From positions 1 to 64,000 of the forward strand of contig NZ_JAAKEL010000008.1 in assembly GCF_011039205.1 (NCBI RefSeq): a stretch of DNA of 64,000 nt, written 5' to 3'. The notes below the pieces were generated by a model that saw only the letters and a program-made list of their open reading frames with translations, was not told the DNA's origin and ran no database searches. The stretch is from Dysgonomonas sp. ZJ279 (GTDB lineage Bacteria > Bacteroidota > Bacteroidia > Bacteroidales > Dysgonomonadaceae). The translations under genes were made by a program, and so were the position numbers. Positions 26,672 to 36,947 of this stretch are shown here, piece by piece. The number at the start of each line of letters is the position of its first letter. The first letter of the stretch is position 1.

Positions 26672-28351
26672 ATGAAAACAATTCTCACAACGCTAAACGC
26701 TAAATATATACATACATCGCTTGCCTTGCGACTGCTTTATGTTGCCAATAAAGACAGATTCGATCTTTCATTTAGAGAATATGTTATCAAAGAAGATATC
26801 GAAGCTGTTGCTCAAGACCTCCTAAATCAGAATCCCGACATTCTGGGTATGTCTGTTTATATCTGGAATGTAGAGCAAACAAATAAGCTGATTAATATTC
26901 TTAAAGAAAAGAATCCCAATATAATTATCATCTTGGGAGGTCCTGAGGTCACTTACGAACCGCAATTTTTCCTGGATAAATGGGATATCGATTATATTAT
27001 CAGCGGCGAAGGTGAATTTGTATTGGGTGAGCTATTGGAAGCTATACAAAGTGGTGTACAAACCGAAATAAAAGGAGTATCGCACAAAGGATATATCAGT
27101 AAAGAAATAGCCAGAGCCGATCTGAATAAGATCGCAACCCTACCATCTCCTTATACCCTTGAAGAAGACAAGGAGGCTATGAAAAATAAACTTGTTTACT
27201 TCGAATCTTCGCGAGGCTGCCCTTATCAGTGTCAGTATTGCTTGTCTTCTTTAGAAAAAGGGGTGCGTTATTATCCACAGGAATATATTTTCCACAATCT
27301 GAAATACCTGATTGATAACGGTGCAAAACAAATCAAATTCTTAGACCGTACATTTAACCTGAATAAGGATCATACACATGCCATTTTCGATTTCCTGATA
27401 GAGAACTATCGCCCTAATTTAAGTTGCCAGTTCGAAATATATGCAGATCTGCTATCGGATGATATAATAGATTATCTGAACCAAAATCTTAAGCTAAAAC
27501 ATTTCAGATTTGAGATTGGAATTCAATCTACACATGAACCGACTAACATTGCAGTTAAAAGAAAACAAGATTTCGACCTGCTTGCCGGCAATATCAAAAA
27601 GCTAATGGATGGAGGAAAGATAGATTTGCATCTCGACCTCATCGCCGGATTGCCTTACGAAACATTAGAGCGATTCATAAAATCGTTCAATGATGTTTTT
27701 GCGCTGAAAGCAAAAGAGGTGCAACTTGGCTTCCTGAAAATGCTTCGGGGAACAAGCCTGCGAAAAAATGCCGATCTTTTTGGCTACAAATATAACCAAT
27801 CGGCTCCTTACGAAATAGAATATAACAACTGTATTTCGCAAGAAGAACTGGAGCGTATCCACGAAGCCGAACATGCTTTAGAGAAGTACTGGAACAGCGG
27901 CAAATTCACAAGAACACTCAATAGATTGTTTGAATCGCATTACAAAGACAAATACTTTGAATTATTCGACGAAATAGGACAGTTCTACAAAGTACAACAA
28001 TATCCTCATCATGGTTATCGCCTAGAAGATGTGTTCCTCAATTTACACCATTTCCTATTATCTAAAGATATAGATTTACTGGATTTACTTAAGACCGATT
28101 ATTACTGCAACTTCAAGATTCGTCCCCACGGATTCTGGGAAGATAGAATTGAGAAAAAGATAAGAAAGCGATTGCTTTATGACATTGGTCAGGATAAGAA
28201 ATTTTTATCGAAGCACAAACTGAATCGCAGGATTATCGAAAAGCAGGCGGTTATCGATGCTGTGTCTGAAAATGAATATTTACTCACTGTTTTTTTAACA
28301 GAGGGCGAGTTAGTTAAGCATTTATTCCTACCCTATAAAGTAGCGGAATAA
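26672..28351 (+). CDS. B12-binding-domain radical SAM protein (DUF4080)
   Basis: A protein of about 559 residues. It begins with a cobalamin-binding-like Rossmann domain (about 1-130; LGMSVYIWNVEQTN and IIILGGPEVTYEP). A radical SAM core follows with the cluster motif ESSRGCPYQCQYCLS (three Cys, about 175-189). DUF4080 lies at the C-terminus. Family members are presumed B12-dependent radical SAM enzymes of unknown substrate. I chose the ATG at 26672 because conserved sequence begins there (MKTILTTLNAKYIHTSLALR) and a promoter sits just upstream. The gene is monocistronic. Confidence 0.85.
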   Translation: MKTILTTLNAKYIHTSLALRLLYVANKDRFDLSFREYVIKEDIEAVAQDLLNQNPDILGMSVYIWNVEQTNKLINILKEKNPNIIIILGGPEVTYEPQFFLDKWDIDYIISGEGEFVLGELLEAIQSGVQTEIKGVSHKGYISKEIARADLNKIATLPSPYTLEEDKEAMKNKLVYFESSRGCPYQCQYCLSSLEKGVRYYPQEYIFHNLKYLIDNGAKQIKFLDRTFNLNKDHTHAIFDFLIENYRPNLSCQFEIYADLLSDDIIDYLNQNLKLKHFRFEIGIQSTHEPTNIAVKRKQDFDLLAGNIKKLMDGGKIDLHLDLIAGLPYETLERFIKSFNDVFALKAKEVQLGFLKMLRGTSLRKNADLFGYKYNQSAPYEIEYNNCISQEELERIHEAEHALEKYWNSGKFTRTLNRLFESHYKDKYFELFDEIGQFYKVQQYPHHGYRLEDVFLNLHHFLLSKDIDLLDLLKTDYYCNFKIRPHGFWEDRIEKKIRKRLLYDIGQDKKFLSKHKLNRRIIEKQAVIDAVSENEYLLTVFLTEGELVKHLFLPYKVAE

Positions 28352-28359
28352 CACAGAAA

Positions 28360-29838
28360 CTAGAATTTATAGGTCAGCATTAAACGCCCTTCTGATGTTT
28401 TAGAAAATACGTCCTCGAACTTTTTGTAGTTAGTATCACGCGTATAGTTTATAAACATCCCTGTCAGATACCATTGTTTTTTTAGTTTCAGTTCGGCCTG
28501 CAGGCTGGTAACATGAAGCACTGCCTGCGATCTATCGCCTTGCGCATTGAGGGTTTTACTATCAAAATCGTCCCAATTAATATCATCCGGATAACCTTTC
28601 CACGTAAACATGCGGTACATCTCGTAGGTAGATGATACTGAAAAACGATCTGTGTACGCTATATTTATTCCTGTTTTCACGCTAAATCCACTTGCTAGAT
28701 TATAGTTTCGTTCATCCACCTGATAATGGTCGCTAAGCGCCCCTCCCAGAAGAATAGCATTGGCATGTGCAAAAGCATCCATACTCCAGTTACGAAACCT
28801 CTTATTCTGGTAAATCAGACCAACACCAAAAGAAGCAGGGGTACACAATTTATACGGTATTTTTGCCGATACATCCGAGATTGTATCTGAGTCGTAATAA
28901 TCGAAATGCTGATAGACACCGATACTTAAGAAATCCTTCTCTGTCTCCATCAGTTCGGCAAGATAAAGTCGTCCCATTATATTTAACTGACCAAGAAGCG
29001 GCTGAGAACCTTGTCCATTCAGATTGGCTCTGAATGTAAAGAAATCGTAAGGTTTCGCATTATCACCTGCAAAACGATCACCATATTCTACATTCACCTC
29101 CGATGCAAACCCTAGTCCCTGATCGAACACCTCATCTTTAAGTTCCAACGCACGTATCCCGAAAGACACATCGACTTTTACATCGGGCACACCAAATTGT
29201 TTACCGGAAGTAGATCGCTTGCGCCAGGCATCACCATTGATAATACGTGTCAAACCACGTGTAGGCGAAACTAGAAATGCGGCGGCTTCGAGACCAAAAC
29301 GCGAACTACCCGTTCTCCTGTCATCCAGAATTAGATCGGATGTTCGATAAAAAACTTCACCCAAAGCCATACCTCCTATCGGGGTTGCAATTATATCATT
29401 AGTGGACGGGAACTCACATTCCATAAACAGCTCCCACATAGCACTACCAGCCAGAGCAAACCCACCCGATTCCCAATAATTAAATCCATTAGACCGGGCA
29501 GCATTATAATACAAACTACCATGATAGGGGTGTAGAAACATGTTGGTACCCATCTTATCATTATCCCAAATGAATCCATGCTTGAAATTATCTTTTACGG
29601 AATTCATGCTTATGTAAGCAAAATCTCCTTTTTGTATATACCTGTCGAAAGCCCAAATACCCATATTCAGACCAAAAACCTGCGAACCGGCCATCAGCCA
29701 ATTCTTTTTTGAGTAATAATCTATATCGACCTGATTGGGGACTTTAGGCGTTGCAACCTGACGCCGAATGGGTGATTGCGAATATATTGGATAAATTACA
29801 ATATAAGATAAGATGAAGATTAAATATATTCTTTTCAT
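28360..29838 (-). CDS. DUF3943 outer-membrane-associated protein
   Basis: A protein of about 492 residues with a signal peptide (cleavage near YSQ). A hydrophobic GSQVFGLNMGIWAFDRYI segment follows, then the DUF3943 core (HPYHGSLYYNAARSNGFNYWES; FMECEFPSTNDI; GMALGEVFYR). The C-terminal half looks like beta-barrel strands, ending RLMLTYKF. It is probably an outer-membrane protein of unknown function. The ATG at 29836-29838 is preferred over the TTG two codons upstream. It converges with the DUF4080 gene. Confidence 0.75.
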   Translation of the reverse strand: MKRIYLIFILSYIVIYPIYSQSPIRRQVATPKVPNQVDIDYYSKKNWLMAGSQVFGLNMGIWAFDRYIQKGDFAYISMNSVKDNFKHGFIWDNDKMGTNMFLHPYHGSLYYNAARSNGFNYWESGGFALAGSAMWELFMECEFPSTNDIIATPIGGMALGEVFYRTSDLILDDRRTGSSRFGLEAAAFLVSPTRGLTRIINGDAWRKRSTSGKQFGVPDVKVDVSFGIRALELKDEVFDQGLGFASEVNVEYGDRFAGDNAKPYDFFTFRANLNGQGSQPLLGQLNIMGRLYLAELMETEKDFLSIGVYQHFDYYDSDTISDVSAKIPYKLCTPASFGVGLIYQNKRFRNWSMDAFAHANAILLGGALSDHYQVDERNYNLASGFSVKTGINIAYTDRFSVSSTYEMYRMFTWKGYPDDINWDDFDSKTLNAQGDRSQAVLHVTSLQAELKLKKQWYLTGMFINYTRDTNYKKFEDVFSKTSEGRLMLTYKF

Positions 29839-29958
29839 ACTCAAAGAAATAAAGACAAAGACGCCCCTCTACTCGTAAACATTGGGTATCGTAGTCCTGA
29901 TGATTCTAATTTATAGTCTGCAAAACTAATACATTCAATCGAGAAAAGAAACTTTGAA

Positions 29959-31410
29959 TCAGAGTAACTTCAGAATAATAAAGTCGTCATTTTCGACAAA
30001 AAGATTATAATTATTCCTCAGTATCTGGGTAAATTCGGGATTAGCGTATTCTTTTCCTTCGAACAAGCTTTTCCTATCTTTTGGCAGCATAACATACGGA
30101 GGAGGGGTCGATCGCATCATTTCGTTGATTTCATGAAATACACTCTCATCGTGCAATCCATGCCATTCCTGTAAAGCGAAATATTTATGATTAGCACTTA
30201 TATCAGCCAATACATAAAAATTCACATCTACCATATAATAATAAATTTTATCCCTGTCTTCTTCGGGTATTTGATCTATAAGTGCATACACATGCTTTTT
30301 ATAATTAGCGGCTTCCAGTTTAAAGCTCTCCCCTTCTTTTATTATATAATACGCAGAACGAGACAACAATCCGAGAAATGCTATAGCAGCCAATAGCAAC
30401 CCTCCCTTAATCAACTTATCGTTATCAATAGAATTCAAGATAAGTAAACATCCGAAAACAAAAGCTGGACAAATAAGTATGAAGTAATGAGTGAAAGCGT
30501 AACCAATATTTATAGTAATGAAACTAAAAAAGAAAAGAAGAGTAGTGAATATGAAAATTTTATAATCCTTCTCCTTCCGATAATGTAGGATTGAACCAAT
30601 AACGAGCACTATCAATACAACTACATTTACCCAAAATGCTTCACCTTCAAATGACAAGAATGAATTTACGTATCTAAAATTAAATATAAAGTTGGCATAC
30701 ATCAAATCGTACAACGCACCGTGATAACTAAAATAGACGATATAGAGAAGGCTCAGAGGCAATTGCCCTAAACAGAAGAACAAGATTAATTTCTTTAGAG
30801 AAACGTAGTCCCGATCTATGATTGTAGAAATAAATATAAAGACACAGATAGCAACAATAGCTCCTGCATTATTCATGCGCATCCAAAAAAGAAAAGAAAA
30901 GCATATACCCAATAAAAAGCCATCCATCACCGAGATTTCTTTGGTTTTAAAATAGTACTTGCAAACAAGAAATAATGAGATAAAAAGTGGGATTAAGCTA
31001 AATTCTTCTGTTGTGTTCCCTCTGCTTATAATTCGAGATGAAAAAATAAGGAAGATCAAACACAAGAGTATTTTCCGTTTTTTATCGAGCAGTAAACCAG
31101 CAATCTTACTTATAAATACGAGTACAAAAAATAAATTTAGCACTTCGAGAAAAAATATGCCCAGTCTACCGGGAGCTAAAATCTGTCCGAACGCTTCTAG
31201 CAAGATGAAAGAAGGCCCTTTATGATCGAAGAAATCAACATATGGAACTTTCCCTTCTAAAAACATTTTACCCATTGCCATAAATATAGAGCTGTCTCCA
31301 AAATATTTAAATGTTAAGGGAGAAGATACATCGCAGTTGAAAAGAATAAAAACGAACGCCAACAAAAAGAGGAAGGGGATGTAAACTATATATTGCTTTC
31401 TGAGTTCCAT
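29959..31410 (-). CDS. GT-C type membrane glycosyltransferase
   Basis: This 483-residue protein has about ten transmembrane segments and a soluble C-terminal part (about 360-483). The first periplasmic loop has FGDSSIFMAMGKMFLEGKVPYVDFFDHKGP: an early acidic residue followed by the PYVDFFDHKGP motif of the ArnT/PMT-like family. These use polyprenyl-linked sugars to modify lipids, glycans or proteins. The substrate cannot be told. It is a single gene without obvious partners. Confidence 0.7.
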   Translation of the reverse strand: MELRKQYIVYIPFLFLLAFVFILFNCDVSSPLTFKYFGDSSIFMAMGKMFLEGKVPYVDFFDHKGPSFILLEAFGQILAPGRLGIFFLEVLNLFFVLVFISKIAGLLLDKKRKILLCLIFLIFSSRIISRGNTTEEFSLIPLFISLFLVCKYYFKTKEISVMDGFLLGICFSFLFWMRMNNAGAIVAICVFIFISTIIDRDYVSLKKLILFFCLGQLPLSLLYIVYFSYHGALYDLMYANFIFNFRYVNSFLSFEGEAFWVNVVVLIVLVIGSILHYRKEKDYKIFIFTTLLFFFSFITINIGYAFTHYFILICPAFVFGCLLILNSIDNDKLIKGGLLLAAIAFLGLLSRSAYYIIKEGESFKLEAANYKKHVYALIDQIPEEDRDKIYYYMVDVNFYVLADISANHKYFALQEWHGLHDESVFHEINEMMRSTPPPYVMLPKDRKSLFEGKEYANPEFTQILRNNYNLFVENDDFIILKLL

Positions 31411-31826
31411 TGTTTATGTTTTATATTTTGCTGTAGCTTGGTCGTAAAATGGCTGATAACAGGCTAATAAGCCATCCAACAAATCGTGGCACAAATGTAC
31501 ACTTTCGCTGATATATAACAAATTATTTAATTGTAAATCTTTTGGAAACAACATCCTGATGACAATATACTATTTGAGCATTAAACAAAGGTATTGAATC
31601 CGATCAATAATAAATTCGATTCTTCTCATCAGCCCCATTGCGTCCAAAATATGAATTTTACAATATATAGATACTCTTTTTAATATCTAAAAAAACAATA
31701 AAATAGAAACTAACACCCGACAGTGATAAACTTAATCACAATAAAGGTGTTTTTAATTAAGACACTTCAATTATTACAATCACAACATATATATAATTTA
31801 ATATTCACTATTAAACCAAAATTTCC
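31411..31826. other. Intergenic region between divergent genes
   Basis: About 415 bases, AT-rich. It should contain the promoters for the leftward glycosyltransferase and the rightward baeRF gene, but no strong TAnnTTTG box was found close to either start. A small hairpin (ATGGCT...AGCCAT, about 31449-31474) is visible. No gene is supported. Confidence 0.4.
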
Positions 31827-32894
31827 ATGAATAACATTTTAAAAGAAATTAAAGATCTTAGGGGCAAAATGTGTGTCAGTATAATTTTAAATACTCATCA
31901 CACCCATCCGGATAGCCAAAAAGATGCAATTCTGTTGAGTAATTTACAAAAGGAGGCTATTGACAGGCTTTCTCTTGAACCCGACAAAAAAGCAGCAAAA
32001 AAAATTATCGACCAGTTGAAAGAACTGGTAGAGGAAATAGACCATCGTCACAACACGGAGAGTCTGGTATTATTTGTAAATGAAGACATTGCAAAATATA
32101 CTCGTTTGCCTATTGCAGTAAACAACCGGGTGATTATAGATGAGTCTTTTGCTACCAGAGATTTAATAAGGTCACTGCATACACAACAGGCATACTACAC
32201 TTTAGTATTGGGGCAAGACCGTGCCAGACTGATAGAAGCAGCAAACGGAAGAGTAACCGAAGAACTGGGTAGACCATTCCCCATCATCAATTATTCGTTG
32301 TTTACCACAAACGCCACAGCAGGGTCTAACGCAACGAGAGTCGGAAATTATCAGAAAGAATTTTTCAGCAGAGTAGATAAAGCTCTATGGGCAATATGGA
32401 GAGAGAATCCATTACCTATAGTTATATCGGCTGACGAAAAAAACACGGCTTACTTTAAGAACATTTCCGAACATACTGAATTTATTATCGGAACACACAA
32501 TGACAGCTTTGACAAATCGGCCCAGCATATAATAGATGCAAATAAGTATATTGTAGAAGAATATACACATAAAAACAATGAGAAACGATTATCAGAACTT
32601 AAAGAAGCTTTGAATACGGGAAAATTTCTGGTAGATATCAACGATATATGGAGTGCGATAGAACAAGGTAAGGGAAAAACTTTATTTGTTCAGAATGGGT
32701 ATTACCAATCTGCCGAAATAATAGATGGTAAAATACATCCGGTAAGTATTAATGATGCTTCCAATGAAGGTATAATTGATGATATTATTGACGAAATGGT
32801 AGAAATAAATGCCGATTTTGGAGGTGATACTGTATTTATATCCGATGGTGGATTAGAGAAGTTTAAAGGATTAGCTCTTATCACCCGCTATTAA
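31827..32894 (+). CDS. baeRF-family protein (bacterial aeRF1/Pelota-like), candidate ribosome hibernation factor
   Basis: This 355-residue protein resembles the bacterial archaeo-eukaryotic release-factor-like (baeRF) proteins: CVSIILNTHHTHPDSQKDAI (about 16-35), then TESLVLFVNEDIAKYTRLPI, then YYTLVLGQDRARLIEA (about 125-140). Release factors bind the ribosomal A site. The related protein Balon is a hibernation factor, so a ribosome-protecting role is likely but inferred. The catalytic GGQ loop of true release factors is absent. It is monocistronic with its own terminator. Confidence 0.7.
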   Translation: MNNILKEIKDLRGKMCVSIILNTHHTHPDSQKDAILLSNLQKEAIDRLSLEPDKKAAKKIIDQLKELVEEIDHRHNTESLVLFVNEDIAKYTRLPIAVNNRVIIDESFATRDLIRSLHTQQAYYTLVLGQDRARLIEAANGRVTEELGRPFPIINYSLFTTNATAGSNATRVGNYQKEFFSRVDKALWAIWRENPLPIVISADEKNTAYFKNISEHTEFIIGTHNDSFDKSAQHIIDANKYIVEEYTHKNNEKRLSELKEALNTGKFLVDINDIWSAIEQGKGKTLFVQNGYYQSAEIIDGKIHPVSINDASNEGIIDDIIDEMVEINADFGGDTVFISDGGLEKFKGLALITRY

Positions 32895-32927
32895 TGTAGA
32901 TACTCTGAAAGAAATAAAAAAAATTAG

Positions 32928-32958
32928 AGGACTCAGGTATAAAATCTGAGTCCTTTTT
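32928..32958 (+). terminator. Terminator of the baeRF gene
   Basis: AGGACTCAG (32928-32936) pairs with CTGAGTCCT (32945-32953), followed by a T-run, about 33 bases past the stop. Confidence 0.75.
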
Positions 32959-32980
32959 ATAATATATTCCAGTAATATCT

Positions 32981-34279
32981 TCATGTATTTATTCGATTCG
33001 GATCAATTCTCATATGGCGCAAATCTTTACTTGAAGGATTTTGAAAAAGAACAATATCAAATAAGGGAGCACTGGAAATCACATATTCCATTACAGAACG
33101 ATGGATCACATCATAGCCACTAGCCGTTTTTTGACGAGAGAATGCATAAATTTCAATACCAATACCATTAGCTGTAATTTCGTTCATATACCTGACAAAT
33201 AGCATTAGCTCATCATTAATTTGAGGATGCTTACGCAGAAATAACTCGAGATAAGCTCTGAATAAAGCTAAATTAGTCAGGGTTTCTCTCGATGAGCTTT
33301 CCCGAGCTAAAGAAAGAATTGCTTCAAAATTATTTGCCATAGCAGGATTACCCGACAGAATAGCAAGAAAGTCGTCACTTACGAGCTTTACAGACTCGAC
33401 ACTCACATAAAATGAACGGACAAAAAGTCTCCCCGGTCCCAACTCCATACGACGCCAGTTTGTGAATGAATCGGTTACCATCGTGTAAATAGGTATCATA
33501 GTAACCGAGTTATCCCAGTTCTGCACCTTTACCGAACTAAGATTTATATCTACAATAACTCCGTCTGCATTCTTTGATGGCATCTCGATCCAATCTCCGA
33601 GGCGTATCATATCCTGAAACGAAAGCTGTATGGAGGCTACAAAGCCTAAAATTGTATCTCTGAAAATCAATGAAATAAAAGCTGCTGTAGCTCCAAAACC
33701 AACAAATAGATTCGATGGGTTTTTATCTGCAATTATTGAGACAATAAGAATTGCACCTATAATCCCCAATATAATTTTAATAATTTGAATATAACCCTTG
33801 AGTGATGTTTGCTGTGTCTTGGGGTGAATCTTGAAGAATAACTCCCACGCATTCAAAAGTGAAGATAATACTAATAAGACCCAGAATACCACTACAATTT
33901 TAGAAATCGCAAACTCAAACCGCATCCAACTTTCTGAGAATCCCGAAAATAGAACTCCGGAACTAAAAAAGACAACAATAATCGCAGCAAGTACAATCAG
34001 ACGGTTAAAAAATTTCTTCTGAACCAATACATTGTATATTTTGGATCTCATGTTGGACTCCTCTTTCCGTCTAAAAACAGAGGATAGCTTTGAGGTTATA
34101 ATGTTCAATAACCATATAATAACGATTAGGGATATAAATGCAACAGTGAAAACAATAATATTAGACACTTTGATACTGACTCCAATACCTGATAATGCAT
34201 CATGGAGATACTGTAGTATCCAGAATTTAGATGAGCTGGTTACACTCTCTATTGCTATATGAGGAATGATGACAGACAT
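32981..34279 (-). CDS. MscS-family mechanosensitive channel (YbdG-like)
   Basis: A protein of about 432 residues with an N-terminal hydrophobic region of about five membrane segments and the MscS pore and beta domain. Recognisable motifs are FVGFGATAAFISLIFRDTILGF (pore helix) and MIRLGDWIEMPSKNADGVIVDINLSSVKVQNWD. The C-terminal domain contains RLFVRSFYVSVESVK. It probably opens under membrane tension to release solutes. The ATG at 34277-34279 is preferred to the TTG eleven codons upstream. Confidence 0.88.
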   Translation of the reverse strand: MSVIIPHIAIESVTSSSKFWILQYLHDALSGIGVSIKVSNIIVFTVAFISLIVIIWLLNIITSKLSSVFRRKEESNMRSKIYNVLVQKKFFNRLIVLAAIIVVFFSSGVLFSGFSESWMRFEFAISKIVVVFWVLLVLSSLLNAWELFFKIHPKTQQTSLKGYIQIIKIILGIIGAILIVSIIADKNPSNLFVGFGATAAFISLIFRDTILGFVASIQLSFQDMIRLGDWIEMPSKNADGVIVDINLSSVKVQNWDNSVTMIPIYTMVTDSFTNWRRMELGPGRLFVRSFYVSVESVKLVSDDFLAILSGNPAMANNFEAILSLARESSSRETLTNLALFRAYLELFLRKHPQINDELMLFVRYMNEITANGIGIEIYAFSRQKTASGYDVIHRSVMEYVISSAPLFDIVLFQNPSSKDLRHMRIDPNRINT

Positions 34280-34556
34280 AAAATATGGGTTAAATATTAT
34301 AACTTTAAACAACGATTATAAACAAAGCCACCTTTTATATTATGGAATGGCCCTATAAATATCCAGACATCACAAATTCGTAGATTCACTACATATTACA
34401 ACATTTGCTACCTCATATTGTTCTATGAGCAACGCCGTGGGAGATTCTAATACGTTTTCACATAATCTTCTATATATCAAAACGAATCGGGTGTGAGCAG
34501 TAGTAAGCTTCAATGCATTTTTCTTTAAATTACGAAAGCATCTCGATTTAATACCC

Positions 34557-34564
34557 TATCTTTG
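34557..34564 (+). promoter_or_regulatory. -7 promoter box for the B12 riboswitch transcript
   Basis: TATCTTTG matches TAnnTTTG. Transcription would start near 34571, right before the riboswitch. Confidence 0.65.
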
Positions 34565-34569
34565 CACCA

Positions 34570-34760
34570 ACATTTTGGTGTTGCAAATCCGTATTTATCG
34601 GACAAGTAATGAAAAGGGAATCAGGTGAAAATCCTGAACAGACCCGCTGCTGTAAGCTCTACGATGTTTTGAATGGACAAAATCCACTGTCGTAATTAAT
34701 AAGATGGGAAGGATATTCAAAACAGGAGTAAGTCAGAAGACCTGCCAGAATATTTATATT
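34570..34760 (+). promoter_or_regulatory. Cobalamin riboswitch
   Basis: The conserved B12-box elements are present: GGGAATCAGGTGAAAATCC, then GACCCGCTGCTGTAAG (about 34642-34658), and the downstream GTAAGTCAGAAGACCTGCC (about 34728-34746). It lies in the leader of a BtuB-like receptor gene, so the operon should be shut off when adenosylcobalamin or another cobalamin is abundant. The mechanism (translation or transcription) cannot be told, since no clear terminator precedes the ATG at 34902. Confidence 0.92.
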
Positions 34761-34901
34761 TAAAGCTTTCGAGGTATGAGGCTGGAGAATATTATCAGAA
34801 GTAGTAAGATACTTACGATTCTTTTCTGCAAATATTGCATGCGCAATTCTTCCAATCCACATCAAGAGAAAGCTATTTTGATCAATTATTCAAACTAGCG
34901 A

Positions 34902-36947
34902 ATGTTTAAAAACATAATACGACTTCTATCCATCTGTTTACTTTACTGTTGCACAACATCCCTTTATGCACAAGGTCTGTTAGACAGCATACAGCAGATG
35001 AAAGAAGTCATCATCATTGCTAAACCCTTTCAAGAAGTGATTCCGACACAACGATTATCAGGCACCAAGCTACAACAGCTAAGCAACCACACCGTCTCGG
35101 ATGCACTTCGCTATTTTGCAGGTATACAGATAAAAGATTATGGTGGCATAGGTGGTATCAAGACTGTCAATGTACGTAATATGGGTACACACCATGTCGG
35201 CGTATTTTATGATGGAATACAATTGGGCAATGCACAAAACGGAGTAGTCGATTTAGGTCGTTTCTCCCTCGACGATATGGAAGAGTTATCACTGTATAAC
35301 GGACAAAAAAGCGAAACATTTCAGTCGGCAAGAGATTTTGGGTCGGCAGCATCTATCTATCTGCGGACTAAAAAGCCGAAATTTGAAAAAGATAAGAAAA
35401 CAAATCTCCTCGTCAGATACAAAGCCGGATCGATACAACTTATCAATCCCTCTGTTCGTTGGGAACAGAAACTCAGCAATAAATTGAGTATGAACTTAAG
35501 TTCGGAATACATCAAATCGGATGGGAAGTATAAATTCAGATACAAACGGGCGAATACAGACGGGTCTATTGCTTACGACACAACCGCCACCCGTAAGAAT
35601 AGCGACATAGAAGCTCTCCGTATCGAAGGAGGCTTATATGGAGTAGTTGCCGATGGCTATTGGGAATCGAAAATATACTATTATGATTCGGAACGAGGAC
35701 TGCCCGGAGCAATAGTCAACAATGTATTTTATAATGGTGACAGGTTATGGGATAAAAACTTCTTTGCCCAATCGAGTTATAACAAAGATTTCACTCCTAA
35801 ATACAAATTCCAGCTCAAAGGTAAGTTTGCATACGATTATACACATTATCTATCGAACGACACCACTTTGTTTATGGGGGAGGTTGTCAATGACAGAATA
35901 TCGTTCAATAATACGTACTATCAGCAAGAGGTTTACTTGTCGGCTATCAATATGTATTCGCCGACTTCGTGGTGGGATATATCCCTATCTACAGATTTCC
36001 AATGGAACAAACTGAACGCAACGATGAGCAATTACGATAATTTCGCTTACCCGAAACGCACCACAACACTTGTTGCTTTAGCCAGTTCGGTAAAAGTAAA
36101 TAAGGTAAAAGCACAGGCCAGTTTGTTAGGTTCATTTGTGCAAGAATCTGTAAGAAATGGCAAGGCATCTCCCAATAAATCTGAAATAACACCTGCGATA
36201 GTGGTCGGCTACAAGCCTTTCGAAAAGCATGACTTCAATCTACGTGCATTCTACAAACGTGTATTCAGAATGCCGACTTTCAACGATTTATATTATGCAG
36301 AAATCGGTTATAGCGATCTGAAGCCGGAATACACCAATCAATATAATATTGGATTTAGTTACAACAAACAATTTAAAGAAAGTAATCTGGATGCTTTCAC
36401 TTTACAAGTGGACGCCTATTATCTTGATATTGAAAACAAAATCATTGCATCGCCCACAAGCAGCAATTTCAGATGGATGATGACCAATATTGGAAAAGTA
36501 GAAAATAAGGGTCTGGATGTAGTAGCGAATCTACAAGGACACATCGGCAAAGTGAATTTAAGTACTAACCTCACTTACTCATATTCCAAAGCGCAGGATT
36601 TCACAAAAACCGAGCCTCGTCTATCATCGTATGGCGACCAGATTCCTTATACACCATGGCATAGCGGTTCGGCAATTCTTAATGCGGGATATGAATCATG
36701 GAATATGAATTATAGTTTTATATATGTAGGTGAACGTTATGATGGTGGAATAAACAACATTAAACGCAATCATATACAGCCATGGTATACCCACGATATG
36801 TCAGTACAGAAAACATTCAATTTCAAAAATTACAGAGTAAAAAGTTCCGTAGAAGTAAATAATGCATTGAATCAATACTACGACGTAGTATTAAACTTCC
36901 CGATGCCCGGCCGCAATTTCAGATTTATTTTAAGTATCGAAATATGA
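34902..36947 (+). CDS. btuB: TonB-dependent cobalamin receptor (BtuB-like)
   Basis: This 681-residue protein has a signal peptide (about 1-23). A plug domain begins with the TonB-box-like MKEVIIIAKPF and contains VSDALRYFAGIQIKDYGGIGG and VRNMGTHHVGVFYDGIQLG. The barrel ends GRNFRFILSIEI. It lacks the N-terminal carboxypeptidase-like domain of SusC proteins. The cobalamin riboswitch upstream supports corrinoid transport across the outer membrane. Its stop overlaps the next ATG by four bases. Confidence 0.9.
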   Translation: MFKNIIRLLSICLLYCCTTSLYAQGLLDSIQQMKEVIIIAKPFQEVIPTQRLSGTKLQQLSNHTVSDALRYFAGIQIKDYGGIGGIKTVNVRNMGTHHVGVFYDGIQLGNAQNGVVDLGRFSLDDMEELSLYNGQKSETFQSARDFGSAASIYLRTKKPKFEKDKKTNLLVRYKAGSIQLINPSVRWEQKLSNKLSMNLSSEYIKSDGKYKFRYKRANTDGSIAYDTTATRKNSDIEALRIEGGLYGVVADGYWESKIYYYDSERGLPGAIVNNVFYNGDRLWDKNFFAQSSYNKDFTPKYKFQLKGKFAYDYTHYLSNDTTLFMGEVVNDRISFNNTYYQQEVYLSAINMYSPTSWWDISLSTDFQWNKLNATMSNYDNFAYPKRTTTLVALASSVKVNKVKAQASLLGSFVQESVRNGKASPNKSEITPAIVVGYKPFEKHDFNLRAFYKRVFRMPTFNDLYYAEIGYSDLKPEYTNQYNIGFSYNKQFKESNLDAFTLQVDAYYLDIENKIIASPTSSNFRWMMTNIGKVENKGLDVVANLQGHIGKVNLSTNLTYSYSKAQDFTKTEPRLSSYGDQIPYTPWHSGSAILNAGYESWNMNYSFIYVGERYDGGINNIKRNHIQPWYTHDMSVQKTFNFKNYRVKSSVEVNNALNQYYDVVLNFPMPGRNFRFILSIEI

